64,000 nt of DNA from Bacteroidales bacterium (GTDB lineage Bacteria > Bacteroidota > Bacteroidia > Bacteroidales > UBA1715). The notes beneath the pieces are model-generated. The model saw nothing but the letters and a program-made list of their open reading frames with translations, was not told the DNA's origin and made no database searches. The position numbers were made by a program, and so were the translations under genes. The stretch is from NCBI GenBank assembly GCA_016714605.1, contig JADKDL010000007.1:1-64000 (forward strand), read 5' to 3'. Position 1 is the first letter of the stretch. Each line of letters opens with the position of its first letter. This document shows, one piece after another, positions 1 to 8,236 of this stretch.

Positions 1-293
1 TAAACAAATTCAGAATACGATACTATTTTTATTTCTTTTTTCTGAGCCTCAAGCAATTCCGGATTATCTTTTGCCGCATGCATTCCCAAAATAACTGTAT
101 CTAGATTATCGGTTATTTTTTCAGGAAACCAACCAAGTTCTGCTGGTAAAAGTCCGGCTTGCATCAAATGAGTCATTGAGGGTTCATAAATTTCACAATC
201 AGAACCGGTAACCTCATATCCGCCCTTTTTCAAGGCAATTGCCAAACTGTGCATGGCTCTACCACCTATTGCAATAAAATGAACCTTCTTCAT
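1..293 (-). CDS. UDP-N-acetylmuramate ligase family protein (MurC/Mpl-like), N-terminal fragment
   Basis: The first 97 codons of a gene that runs off the left edge, starting at the ATG at 293 on the minus strand. The product begins MKKVHFIAIGGRAMHSLA, the nucleotide-binding Rossmann start of the Mur ligase family (H-F-I-A-I-G-G), followed by GYEVTGSD and the segment LGWFPEKI, then VILGMHAAKDNPEL. This wording matches the Bacteroidota branch of MurC/Mpl-like ligases, which join an amino acid or peptide to UDP-N-acetylmuramic acid in the cytoplasm for peptidoglycan synthesis or recycling. The central ATP-binding and C-terminal domains are outside the window, so MurC cannot be formally separated from Mpl; the wording favours the Mpl-like group. 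Confidence 0.85.
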   Translation of the reverse strand, partial: MKKVHFIAIGGRAMHSLAIALKKGGYEVTGSDCEIYEPSMTHLMQAGLLPAELGWFPEKITDNLDTVILGMHAAKDNPELLEAQKKEIKIVSYSEFV

Positions 294-342
294 TGGATTT
301 TTATAATAAATGATATAATTTCGTCTCTTATTTTTTTGGTGT

Positions 343-350
343 CAAATATA
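343..350 (-). promoter_or_regulatory. -7 promoter box for the Mur ligase gene
   Basis: On the minus strand this reads TATATTTG, an exact match to the Bacteroidota -7 element TAnnTTTG, about 50 bases before the Mur ligase start. No good TTTG -33 partner is seen, so the call rests on one box and its position. Confidence 0.45.
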
Positions 351-531
351 TAAAATTAGCGAACATCTTGAACTTGTTTCGTGTTCATTAATATAAAATT
401 AATAAAATTGATTCTTATTTTATAGTTTGCAGAGCTTATAATTGAAAACATTAAGCGGTTTTTAAGGTACTGCTATAAAATCAGATATACGAACAAAATA
501 ATATTGAGCTAAAATTATTAACATAAACAAA

Positions 532-1386
532 ATGGAATTATACGCAATTGAAACAGGAAATTTGAAATTAGACGGCGGTGCAATGTTTGGCGTTGTACCT
601 AAATCTTTATGGAATAAAATATACCCTGCCGATGAAAACAACCTGTGCAATCTCTGTATGCGAGCGTTATTGATTGTAAAAGAAGATAGAAAAATTCTAA
701 TTGATTGTGGCATGGGAGATACGATGGATTCTAGTTTGGAAAAGTTCTATTTTCTAAATGGCGATGATTCTCTACAAAAATCGCTTGCTGAAATAAATAT
801 ATCTTTTGAAGCAATTACCGATGTAGTTTTTACACACATGCACTTCGACCATTGTGGCGGTGCTACGAGATTTAATGCATCAAAAACCGGATATGAAGTA
901 AGTTTTCCGAATGCTCACTTTTGGAGTAGTAAAGCTCAGTGGGACAGTATTATAAAGCCTAACAGGAGAGAAAAACCTTCTTTTCTGAAAGAAAATATAG
1001 AACCCATAGAACAAAGTGGTATGTTATCATTGATAGAAACTGATACGGAACTTATTGAAGGAATAGAACTTAAATTATTCCACGGACATACTGCGGGACA
1101 AATTATACCTCATATAAAATATAAAAATCATACATTGGTTTATGTAGCAGATATGATACCTACTGCAGCTCATATCCCAAGTTCGTTTGTTTGTGGTTAC
1201 GATATTCTTCCGCTTTTGTCAATCGACGAGAAAGATACATTCTTAGCAAATGCAGTTTCTCAAAACTATACACTGTTTTTTGAGCATGACATACAATTAC
1301 AGTGTTGCTCATTACAAAATACGCCTAAAGGAGTAAGAATGAAAGAGGCATACAGTCTAAAGGATTTTATGAAAATGGCGGAATAA
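532..1386 (+). CDS. MBL-fold metallohydrolase
   Basis: A 284-residue cytoplasmic metallo-beta-lactamase-fold hydrolase. The metal-binding signature H102-M-H104-F-D106-H107 is intact, followed by the second histidine cluster FHGHTAGQ (around residues 183-190), an Asp in VYVADMIPT and a late His in FFEHD, so both zinc sites look complete. The N-terminal LIDCGMGD strand is also typical. The family contains lactonases, glyoxalase II-like thioesterases and other hydrolases; the overall form is closest to the broad lactonase-like group (COG0491), but the substrate cannot be read from sequence. It stands alone between the divergent Mur ligase gene and metA, 67 bases before metA and in the same direction. 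Confidence 0.85.
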   Translation: MELYAIETGNLKLDGGAMFGVVPKSLWNKIYPADENNLCNLCMRALLIVKEDRKILIDCGMGDTMDSSLEKFYFLNGDDSLQKSLAEINISFEAITDVVFTHMHFDHCGGATRFNASKTGYEVSFPNAHFWSSKAQWDSIIKPNRREKPSFLKENIEPIEQSGMLSLIETDTELIEGIELKLFHGHTAGQIIPHIKYKNHTLVYVADMIPTAAHIPSSFVCGYDILPLLSIDEKDTFLANAVSQNYTLFFEHDIQLQCCSLQNTPKGVRMKEAYSLKDFMKMAE

Positions 1387-1453
1387 AAATATTCGCTTTT
1401 TCAATCGTCATTTATCTTAAATTGTGTTTAATAGTAACTAATTTGTTTGAACC

Positions 1454-2364
1454 ATGCCAGTAAATATACCAGATTCTTTGCCCGCAGCAGAGATTCTAAA
1501 AAACGAAAATATTTTTGTAATGTCAGAAAGCAGAGCGTCTCAGCAAGACATAAGACCTCTGAAAATTGCCATTCTTAACTTGATGCCGGTAAAGCAAACA
1601 ACAGAAACACACCTGCTAAGAATGCTTTCTAATTCGCCTTTGCAGATAGAAATCACCCTACTTTGCATGGAGAGTCATGTTTCAAAAACACCTCATTAGA
1701 ACATTTGAATACGTTTTACAAATATTTTTCAGAAATCAAAAACAAGCGTTTCGATGGAATGATTATAACAGGAGCTCCTATTGAGCACCTGAAATTTGAA
1801 GAGGTAAAATACTGGAAAGAATTAACTCAGATTTATGACTGGGCACAGTCTAACGTAACATCTACTTTAAATATTTGTTGGGGTGCACAGGCTGCTCTAT
1901 ATCACTATTACGGCATAGAAAAATATGTGTATGATGATGATAAAAAAATGTTTGGAGTATTCAAACACCAATTAGTAAATGGTTCTGTACCTTTAGTAAG
2001 AGGTTTTGACGAAGAGTTTTATGTTCCTCATTCCAGATATACTTATACAAAAGCTGAAGATATAATTAAGCATCCAGAGCTTGATCTTATAGCACTATCT
2101 GATCAGGCTGGGGTATATATTGTAAAAGCGAAAAATGGGAAACAAATAATGGTTACCGGACATTCTGAATATGAGCCAGATACCCTTAAAGAGGAGTATT
2201 ATAGAGATATTAATAAAGGTGTAGACATTAATCTTCCTGAGAATTATTTTCAAAATAACAATCCCAACTTAAAGCCTATAAGCAAATGGAAAGCACATGG
2301 AAACCTTTTATTCACAAACTGGTTAAATTATTATGTATATCAGGCAACGCCTTTTGATATTTAG
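1454..2364 (+). CDS. metA: Homoserine O-acetyltransferase (MetA family), interrupted by one frameshift
   Basis: Two overlapping frames together encode one 303-residue MetA, the usual length. The first frame (1454-1699) carries the N-terminus MPVNIPDSLPAAEIL and RPLKIAILNLMPVKQ; the second runs to 2364 and ends FTNWLNYYVYQATPFDI. The join is the A5 run 1684-1688: one additional A gives the continuous conserved reading S-K-N-T-S-L-E-H-L. Catalytic Cys142 (NICWGAQAAL) and the His/Glu pair of VTGHSEYEP are present. Residue 111 in GAPIE is Glu; in this family Glu at 111 predicts acetyl-CoA use and Gly predicts succinyl-CoA, so acetylation of homoserine is expected, the first committed step to methionine. 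A sequencing miscall is more likely than a true pseudogene. Confidence 0.9.
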
Positions 2365-2501
2365 ACACAGTTTGTTTTTTTAATAGGGTATAAATAAAAC
2401 ATAACTAATGATGTAACAAGTGTTAGTTATGGCATATTAATCCTATTGTTGTAAATAGAAAAAAATTAGTCTTTTAAGATTAAATGATTTCTAAATGAAA
2501 T

Positions 2502-2861
2502 TTAAAAAAAGCTATAAAACATTTTAGATACTACATTTATATCAAACCAAATAAGACCATAGAAATAATATAAAACCAAGGTTGCCAACAAGAAAAATAT
2601 GAAAATACCGGTTCTTCTACCGGTTACTTTTTTGCCGGTACGCAAAAACCAATTCGAGAATTTTGTCGATAAATTATCTATCTGAGTAAAGAGCGGATAA
2701 TAAATCATAACTACCAATAACATTCCTATCCAAGTGAATATGTACGGATTGAATTGATATTTATATTTTAAAACATAATTATCTATTGCTCCTGTTACCA
2801 AATGCGCTGTAAGAATACTCAGCAACAGAACCATAAATTTAAGTACCTTGGCTTGATTCAT
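2502..2861 (-). CDS. Small membrane protein of unknown function
   Basis: A 119-residue protein I do not recognise. It has three hydrophobic segments: residues about 8-27 (FMVLLLSILTAHLVTGAI), 40-58 (YIFTWIGMLLVVMIYYPLF) and 86-104 (TGIFIFFLLATLVLYYFYG). A basic stretch (RTGKKVTGRR) precedes the third, suggesting a cytoplasmic loop there. There are no enzymatic motifs. It is a single gene convergent with metA and divergent from nothing close; the start MNQAKVLKF at 2861 is the only reasonable one. It is likely an inner-membrane protein, with its role unknown. Confidence 0.6.
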   Translation of the reverse strand: MNQAKVLKFMVLLLSILTAHLVTGAIDNYVLKYKYQFNPYIFTWIGMLLVVMIYYPLFTQIDNLSTKFSNWFLRTGKKVTGRRTGIFIFFLLATLVLYYFYGLIWFDINVVSKMFYSFF

Positions 2862-3005
2862 AGAATATAAATTTTAGAGAATAATAACTTATCTAGAAAC
2901 TTAATACCAATGTACAAATAATAGTAAAATTGAAAAACAAAAAAACAGAAAAAATAAAGAATTATCTGTTTTTCATATAATATTCTGATTGGAAAGCAGA
3001 AGCAA

Positions 3006-3422
3006 TCAAGAATTATCCGATTCATTCTTCAACCATTTTAGAGCAAACTCTTCGGTAGAAAATACTTCGTGTTGATAATTTTGGCTATTCATATTTTGCG
3101 ATAGTAATGTTGAAAATACCGTATTTCTAGGATTATCAGTAATAGAAGCAATTCTAAGCATTTCAAACTTATTACTAGACAATTGCAAATGTCTTTTAAT
3201 TTCAGTTATTTCTGAAGGATGAAAATCTATGTCAGCAAGTCGGGTATCTTCAATTATCATCACCGACTTTGGCAAATTATTTAATTCTCTTAGTTCTTGA
3301 TGTATTGTAAGATACTGTTCTTTGGTAATTTTTCCGGTAATAAGTACCTTCCTGATACCAGTTCGAGAATCTATCTCAATTGTGTAATTAGTCCCCATGT
3401 AAGCAAATCCTGTCTTAGTCAT
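3006..3422 (-). CDS. STAS/SpoIIAA-like protein of unknown function
   Basis: A soluble protein of up to 138 residues with alternating strand and helix character: IEIDSRTGIRKVLITGKIT, then EQYLTIHQELREL, SVMIIEDTRLADIDF, EITEIKRHLQ, then IASITDNPRNTVFSTLL and HEVFSTEEFALKWL. This order resembles the SpoIIAA/STAS-like fold seen in short Bacteroidota proteins, but no diagnostic residue proves it. A TAAATTTG -7 box lies only two bases before the ATG at 3422, so translation may instead start at the ATG at 3398 (MGTNYTIEI), which leaves a short leader and still keeps the whole predicted domain. Monocistronic; function unknown. Confidence 0.6.
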   Translation of the reverse strand: MTKTGFAYMGTNYTIEIDSRTGIRKVLITGKITKEQYLTIHQELRELNNLPKSVMIIEDTRLADIDFHPSEITEIKRHLQLSSNKFEMLRIASITDNPRNTVFSTLLSQNMNSQNYQHEVFSTEEFALKWLKNESDNS

Positions 3423-3423
3423 G

Positions 3424-3431
3424 CAAATTTA
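3424..3431 (-). promoter_or_regulatory. -7 promoter box before the STAS-like gene
   Basis: Reads TAAATTTG on the minus strand, an exact TAnnTTTG. Transcription should begin a few bases downstream, at or inside the first ATG, which favours the internal start at 3398 or a leaderless message. Confidence 0.5.
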
Positions 3432-3733
3432 ACTTTTTTTTAATTGAAAAAACATTTATTAGTAATTTTTGTATGTTAAATTAATGTTAATTCTTAGTAA
3501 TGATTAGATTACAACTTGCAACAGTTTCATTAAAGGAATGATATCAAGCAATATTTATTGTAAATAACCATCATAACGGAAGTAGATATGACACCTTAAA
3601 AATTAATCAATTCAGATTTAAAATCAACAAAAAGTTTGAAAGAAATCAAATAATAAAAAGACTACATAAAAAGTTTTGAAATTTAAATTTTATATTTGTT
3701 TTTTAATTAATTAATGAATAATAATATTTTTTT
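3432..3733. other. AT-rich intergenic region with a plus-strand promoter box
   Basis: A gene-free stretch between the divergent STAS-like and rubredoxin-like genes. At 3691-3698 it holds TATATTTG on the plus strand, an exact -7 box about 35 bases before the start at 3734; a TTTG sits at 3675-3678 but only 12 bases away, closer than the normal spacing. No RNA gene or significant hairpin was noticed. Confidence 0.45.
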
Positions 3734-4306
3734 ATGGCTCAGTTAATGCGATGTAAGCCTTGTGGCTATATAATTTCTGAAGATAAGCTTGGCGATACTT
3801 GTCCGGCATGTGGTGTACCTAGCAAGGTTTTTGAACCTTACAAAGACAGAGTAAGTCCGGAACGCAGAAAAATACTTGATTTAGACTTGCACCCAATAGC
3901 AGTGCATTTTCCGCAGACACTTGCCGTTTTTATAGCACAAATAGTTTTGGTAAACCTCATTTTCCCAGAGTTTAAACCCACCGAAATAAAATCGTTTGTG
4001 CAATTTATGGCATTATTACTACCTTTTGCAGTAGTTGGTGCATTTTTAAGTGGAATTATAGATGGTAAAGCACGCTTTAAAAAACTTAAAACCACAGCCC
4101 TCACCAGAAAAATAATTTTTGGTAGTATGATGATTATAAGCTCTGGTTTAGTAACTCTATTTTCATTTAATATGCCTGATGGAGCACTGGAATACAATAC
4201 AATACAAAAAATAATTATTTTACTTTCAAGTTCGGTTACACTAGCAATAGCAATATACCTAGCCGTTATTGGAAAGAAATTAATGTATGCAGAAATGCCA
4301 GGATAA
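3734..4306 (+). CDS. Rubredoxin-like zinc/iron ribbon fused to a four-helix membrane domain
   Basis: A 190-residue protein with two parts. Residues 1-35 form a short rubredoxin-type knuckle pair: C-K-P-C-G-Y at 7-12 and C-P-A-C-G-V-P at 23-29, giving four cysteines suited to bind one iron or zinc. The rest carries about four transmembrane helices (near residues 60-80, 88-110, 125-145 and 158-180). LHPIAVHFPQTLAVFIAQ is reminiscent of DUF2231-type membrane proteins, which begin with a conserved HP-hydrophobic-H motif. This suggests a membrane electron-transfer or metal-binding protein, but the partner is not visible; it has its own terminator before hemH. The length and fusion are clear, the function is inferred only. 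Confidence 0.7.
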   Translation: MAQLMRCKPCGYIISEDKLGDTCPACGVPSKVFEPYKDRVSPERRKILDLDLHPIAVHFPQTLAVFIAQIVLVNLIFPEFKPTEIKSFVQFMALLLPFAVVGAFLSGIIDGKARFKKLKTTALTRKIIFGSMMIISSGLVTLFSFNMPDGALEYNTIQKIIILLSSSVTLAIAIYLAVIGKKLMYAEMPG

Positions 4307-4334
4307 TATATTGTATATCAACAAAAATCTTAAT

Positions 4335-4363
4335 AAAAGGGAGAACGAATTCTCCCTTTTTTA
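4335..4363 (+). terminator. Intrinsic terminator after the rubredoxin-like gene
   Basis: An 11-bp perfect stem (4335-4345 with 4350-4360; core AAAAGGGAGAA) closed by a CGAA tetraloop and followed by a T run, 28 bases after the stop codon. It separates this gene from hemH. Confidence 0.85.
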
Positions 4364-4402
4364 GTATAGTACTATATTAAAAAACAGAAAATAATATAAA
4401 AA

Positions 4403-5422
4403 GTGTTGTACAAAAATCATACTGCCGTTATATTGGTAAATGTAGGAACACCAGACTCTCCAACGGTAAAAGGAGTGAGAAGATTTCTCACTCAATTCCT
4501 TAATGACCCAAGAGTAATAACCCTCCCACCCCTACTAAGATTTTTATTAGTAAATACAATCATCATCCCGTTTCGAAAAAGAAAATCTACAAAACTGTAT
4601 CAACAACTTTGGACTACAAAAGGCTCTCCTATTGCTGTTTATGGCAAACAGCTTATAAGAAAACTGCAAACAAAGCAAATTGCCGACACCGAATTTTATT
4701 TTGCTATGAGATATGGAAACCCTAATCTTAAAGAAATATTAGAAGAGATCCAGTTAAAAAAATATAATTCAATAGTCATATTACCTTTATTTCCACAATA
4801 CGCGTCATCTACAACAGGTACTATTGCAGAATTTGTTTTAAACCATGTAAAACATTGGACTATAATACCCAACCTTCAACTTATAACCCATTTCTTTGAA
4901 CAAAATTCGTTTATCGAAGCTCTTTCGAAGAAAATAAAAGAAGAGAATCGGGGACATTATGAGCACATAATTTTTTCATTTCATGGATTGCCCATAAGCC
5001 ATATTACAAAAGAAAATAAGGTGTGCAAAAATAATGATTGTCTGTGCCAAAAGAAATTTCCTAATGATGGATTTAACTGCTACAAAGCATCTTGCTACGA
5101 AACAGCCAGACTACTAGCAAAAAAATTAGAATTACCAGAATCTAAATATACCGTTTCATTCCAATCAAGATTAAGTAAAAATTGGCTACAACCTTTTACC
5201 GAAGATATAATTCTAGAAAACACTAAAAAAGGTATAAAAAGATTAATGATTGTAGCCCCTGCTTTTGTTGCTGACTGCCTTGAAACAACAATAGAACTTG
5301 GTATAGAATATAAAGAACTATTTTTGGAATATGGGGGCACCGATTTTAAACTTGTTGACTGTTTAAACGATGACAATTACTGGGTAGATTCTATAATAAA
5401 AATAATTGGTAAAAATACATAA
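4403..5422 (+). CDS. hemH: Ferrochelatase
   Basis: A 339-residue ferrochelatase, full length for the family, inserting Fe2+ into a porphyrin in the last step of haem synthesis. It begins VILVNVGTPDSP, contains the metal-binding histidine in FSFHGLPISH and the acidic motif PAFVADCLETTIELGIE, and keeps SFQSRLSKNWLQPFT. The region KVCKNNDCLCQ...NCYKASCYETA is cysteine-rich, in the place where bacterial ferrochelatases carry a variable insert. There is no ATG near the N-terminus: GTG at 4403 or TTG at 4406 must be the start, and both keep all of the domain. It is a single gene between the terminator at 4335 and the LuxC-like gene. Confidence 0.95.
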   Translation: MLYKNHTAVILVNVGTPDSPTVKGVRRFLTQFLNDPRVITLPPLLRFLLVNTIIIPFRKRKSTKLYQQLWTTKGSPIAVYGKQLIRKLQTKQIADTEFYFAMRYGNPNLKEILEEIQLKKYNSIVILPLFPQYASSTTGTIAEFVLNHVKHWTIIPNLQLITHFFEQNSFIEALSKKIKEENRGHYEHIIFSFHGLPISHITKENKVCKNNDCLCQKKFPNDGFNCYKASCYETARLLAKKLELPESKYTVSFQSRLSKNWLQPFTEDIILENTKKGIKRLMIVAPAFVADCLETTIELGIEYKELFLEYGGTDFKLVDCLNDDNYWVDSIIKIIGKNT

Positions 5423-5554
5423 AACTATATTTTCATATAATTGAAAAAATTATTTACTAACTGATTTAAAGCATCTTAATAAACATTAAACATACTCAAA
5501 TATATTATTTTTCCCCATCAATATAAAATCATATATTTTTTAGTAATTTTCGTA

Positions 5555-5562
5555 TATATTTG
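5555..5562 (+). promoter_or_regulatory. -7 promoter box for the acyl-CoA reductase gene
   Basis: TATATTTG followed by C, matching TAnnTTTG, 45 bases before the ATG at 5608. The T-rich stretch around 5535 is at the -33 distance but lacks a clear TTTG. Confidence 0.5.
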
Positions 5563-5607
5563 CGCCCTGATTAAAAATTTTAAAGAATATTTTCACAACA
5601 CAATTTT

Positions 5608-6636
5608 ATGATATTGAACAAGCGTATAGATGCTTTTGCAAATTTAGGGCTTTCATTGTCAGAGATGCTTACTTCAAGCAACTGTGATAATGATCTCAAA
5701 AAATGTATGCAGCAAGCACACCAAAAAAATGCTTGGTTTATATCAGATTTTGTTACTTATTCATTAGAAAACATAGCCAAACAACTTGACAAAAAAACTT
5801 TAGAAGCTTGGACAAGTAAATATGAATTTGCATCAAAATCAAAAACAGTTGGTTTGGTTGCAGCAGGAAATATTCCATTGGTTTCATTTCACGATTTTTT
5901 AGCCGTGCTTATATCAGGTCACAAAGTACTTCTAAAATTATCGTCAAAAGACAATGTTTTAATGCCATTCCTAATAAAGAAGCTCATTGAAACAGAACCT
6001 ACTTTTAGTGAAAAAATCATAGTAACCGACGGAATACTTAAAGATTTTGATGCCGTAATAGCTACAGGAAGCAATAATTCGGCACATTATTTTGAATATT
6101 ATTTTAAACAAGTAAAACATATAATTAGAAAAAACCGAAGTTCTATTGCAATACTTGATGGCACTGAAACAACTAACGAATTGGATGGCTTGATAAATGA
6201 TGCACTAATGTACTTTGGTTTAGGATGTAGAAACGTATCAAAAATATTTATACCTGTACATTTTGATATACGAAATCTTTACAAACATATTTCTAAATTT
6301 GTACATATAAAAGATCATTACAAATATTTCAACAACTATGAATATAACCGAGCTATATACTTAGTAAATAAGACTGAACATTTTGATAATGATTATTTGA
6401 TTTTTAAAGAAGATGAAGGTTTTTTTTCGCCCTTATCTGTTTTATATTATGAAAAATATGATAATCTTTGTGTATTGCAAGAAAAGATTGCAAACGCCAA
6501 AGAATCTATACAGTGTATAGTATCAAAGAGTGATGTTTTTTACAAGAAAAGTACAGGTTTTGGGAATGCACAAAATCCTGAAATAAACGATTATGCTGAC
6601 GATATTGACACGTTGAAATTTCTAGAAAAACTTTGA
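5608..6636 (+). CDS. Acyl-CoA reductase, LuxC family
   Basis: A 342-residue protein of the LuxC/acyl-CoA reductase family (aldehyde dehydrogenase fold), which reduces long-chain acyl-CoA to aldehyde with NADPH. The Rossmann part has VGLVAAGNIPLVSFHDF and GHKVLLKLSSKDN; the catalytic cysteine lies in YFGLGCRNVSKIFIP, and the late segment STGFGNAQNPEINDYAD is also family-typical. It is shorter than bacterial LuxC (about 480 residues) but is the normal size for the Bacteroidota form. No luxD/luxE or luciferase genes are nearby, so this is not a bioluminescence gene; its role in this group is not settled. It has its own promoter box and is followed by the PRiA4-like gene 77 bases later. Confidence 0.85.
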   Translation: MILNKRIDAFANLGLSLSEMLTSSNCDNDLKKCMQQAHQKNAWFISDFVTYSLENIAKQLDKKTLEAWTSKYEFASKSKTVGLVAAGNIPLVSFHDFLAVLISGHKVLLKLSSKDNVLMPFLIKKLIETEPTFSEKIIVTDGILKDFDAVIATGSNNSAHYFEYYFKQVKHIIRKNRSSIAILDGTETTNELDGLINDALMYFGLGCRNVSKIFIPVHFDIRNLYKHISKFVHIKDHYKYFNNYEYNRAIYLVNKTEHFDNDYLIFKEDEGFFSPLSVLYYEKYDNLCVLQEKIANAKESIQCIVSKSDVFYKKSTGFGNAQNPEINDYADDIDTLKFLEKL

Positions 6637-6713
6637 AATAGCAGCGAAATAAATAAAATGATTTTTACATGATAATAAGTTTTTAACATAAAAGGCTATA
6701 ATTAACATTTATT

Positions 6714-7322
6714 ATGAAATACGCTTTCCAAATTTTTAGTGAAGAAGACGATCAGTTTCAAAGAATTATTGAAATTGATGAAAATGACTCCTTTATGAGT
6801 TTCCACAGAGTAATTCAAAAATCTGTAGGCTATGACAAATCTCATTTAGCTTCGTTTTTTACAGCCGATGAGGACTGGAATAAAGATGAAGAGATTGCAG
6901 AGATAGATATGTCAGACGATGGCGATTTAAGATTGATGGAAGAAGTTAAACTTAATGAATTGCTTTCTGAAGCAGGGCAACATCTATTTTATGTTTTTGA
7001 CTATCTTAATGACCGTTCATTACTCATTACTCTTGAGGAAATAAAACCGGCAAAAAGTGGTATAAAATATCCTCTTTGCACAGAATCTCATGGAGATGCT
7101 CCATCTCAACTACCTACTGATGATGACGATGATGATGACTATGACAGCGACGAATTTGATTTGGACGAATCTGAAATAAAAAAATTCGAGAAAAAATTTG
7201 CAAATCTTTCGACTAAAGATTTAGACGAAGACATAGATGACCTATATGGTTTTGAAGATGAATATGATGATCTTGACAGCAACAGATACGACAATATAGA
7301 CGATTATTCTGACCGCTATTAA
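6714..7322 (+). CDS. PRiA4 ORF-3-like protein with an acidic tail
   Basis: A 202-residue protein. Residues 1-115 resemble the plasmid pRiA4b ORF-3-like domain: MKYAFQIFSEEDDQFQRIIE, SFMSFHRVIQKSVGYDKSHL, FFTADEDWNKDEEI and EAGQHLFYVFDYLNDRSL. From residue 135 the chain becomes strongly acidic, with a run of seven Asp and many Asp/Glu after it, ending DDYSDRY. This is common in the Bacteroidota version. The biochemical role is unknown. It sits 5 bases before miaA in the same direction, so the two are probably co-transcribed and perhaps translationally coupled. Confidence 0.75.
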   Translation: MKYAFQIFSEEDDQFQRIIEIDENDSFMSFHRVIQKSVGYDKSHLASFFTADEDWNKDEEIAEIDMSDDGDLRLMEEVKLNELLSEAGQHLFYVFDYLNDRSLLITLEEIKPAKSGIKYPLCTESHGDAPSQLPTDDDDDDDYDSDEFDLDESEIKKFEKKFANLSTKDLDEDIDDLYGFEDEYDDLDSNRYDNIDDYSDRY

Positions 7323-7327
7323 TTGAT

Positions 7328-8233
7328 GTGAAAAACAAACTTCTTGTTATTATTCAAGGCGCCACCGGTATAGGTAAGACTGATACAACCATAGACCTAG
7401 CTATACATTTTGGCTCTGAAATAATATCATGCGATTCTAGACAATTTTACAAAGAACTGAATATAGGCACCGCTACTCCCACTCACGAACAATTGGGGGC
7501 GGTGCCTCATCATTTAATTGGTCATATATCAATTACTGATAATTACAACTCATACCAATTTGAACAAGATAGCTTACTTATTCTAAATAAGCTATTTGAA
7601 CATAAAGAAGTAGTATTTATGACCGGAGGCTCCGGACTTTATATTGATGCTGTTTGCAATGGCATAGATTTGATTCCTGACATCAACGAAGATATTAGAA
7701 CCGCACTAAATAACAAATTCATAGAAGAAGGCTTAGATTCACTCCAAACTGAGCTTAAAATCATAGACCCTGAATACTATTCTATTGTTGATTTAAAAAA
7801 TCAGAAAAGACTTATTAGAGCCATTGAAGTATATCAACAAACAGGTAAACCTTATTCACACTTTCGTTCAAATGCTCAAAAAAAAAGAGATTTCACTATA
7901 CTTAAAATTAGTCTAGAACGCCCACGAGAAGAACTCTACCAACGCATAAACCAAAGAGTAATTCAAATGATTGATTCCGGGCTTGAAAATGAAGCAAGAA
8001 GTCTTATAGCTTATAGAGAATTAAATGCTCTCAATACTGTGGGTTATAAAGAGATGTTTGAATATATAGAAGGAAAAATTACTTTAGATAAAGCTATTGA
8101 ACTAATACAACGAAATAGCAGACACTATGCAAAAAAACAGATTTCCTGGTTTAAAAGAGATTTGCATTCAACTTGGCTTCATCCATCAGATATTGAAGGA
8201 ATTATGAAGAGTATTAAAACACTCTTGCAATAA
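7328..8233 (+). CDS. miaA: tRNA dimethylallyltransferase
   Basis: A 301-residue MiaA, which transfers a dimethylallyl group to adenosine 37 of tRNAs that read codons starting with U. The P-loop GATGIGKT (11-18), ISCDSRQFYKELNIGTATP, GGSGLYIDAVCNG and the C-terminal RNSRHYAKKQISWFKRD are all present. The start is GTG at 7328; the ATG two bases earlier is in another frame. It lies five bases after the PRiA4-like gene. Its substrate class includes the tRNA-Leu(CAA) encoded at 62375. Confidence 0.95.
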   Translation: MKNKLLVIIQGATGIGKTDTTIDLAIHFGSEIISCDSRQFYKELNIGTATPTHEQLGAVPHHLIGHISITDNYNSYQFEQDSLLILNKLFEHKEVVFMTGGSGLYIDAVCNGIDLIPDINEDIRTALNNKFIEEGLDSLQTELKIIDPEYYSIVDLKNQKRLIRAIEVYQQTGKPYSHFRSNAQKKRDFTILKISLERPREELYQRINQRVIQMIDSGLENEARSLIAYRELNALNTVGYKEMFEYIEGKITLDKAIELIQRNSRHYAKKQISWFKRDLHSTWLHPSDIEGIMKSIKTLLQ

Positions 8234-8236
8234 TTC

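Noticed and set aside
462..713. Open frame opposite the MBL hydrolase start
   Set aside because: No protein-like features and it overlaps a conserved gene; many such antisense frames occur opposite the real genes.
2400..2431. A 9-bp inverted repeat (CATAACTAA / TTAGTTATG) after metA
   Set aside because: The loop is 14 bases and no T run follows on either strand, so it was not called a terminator.
7118..7150. Short GAT/GAC-rich repeat
   Set aside because: It simply encodes the Asp-rich tail of the PRiA4-like protein and is not a separate repeat element.
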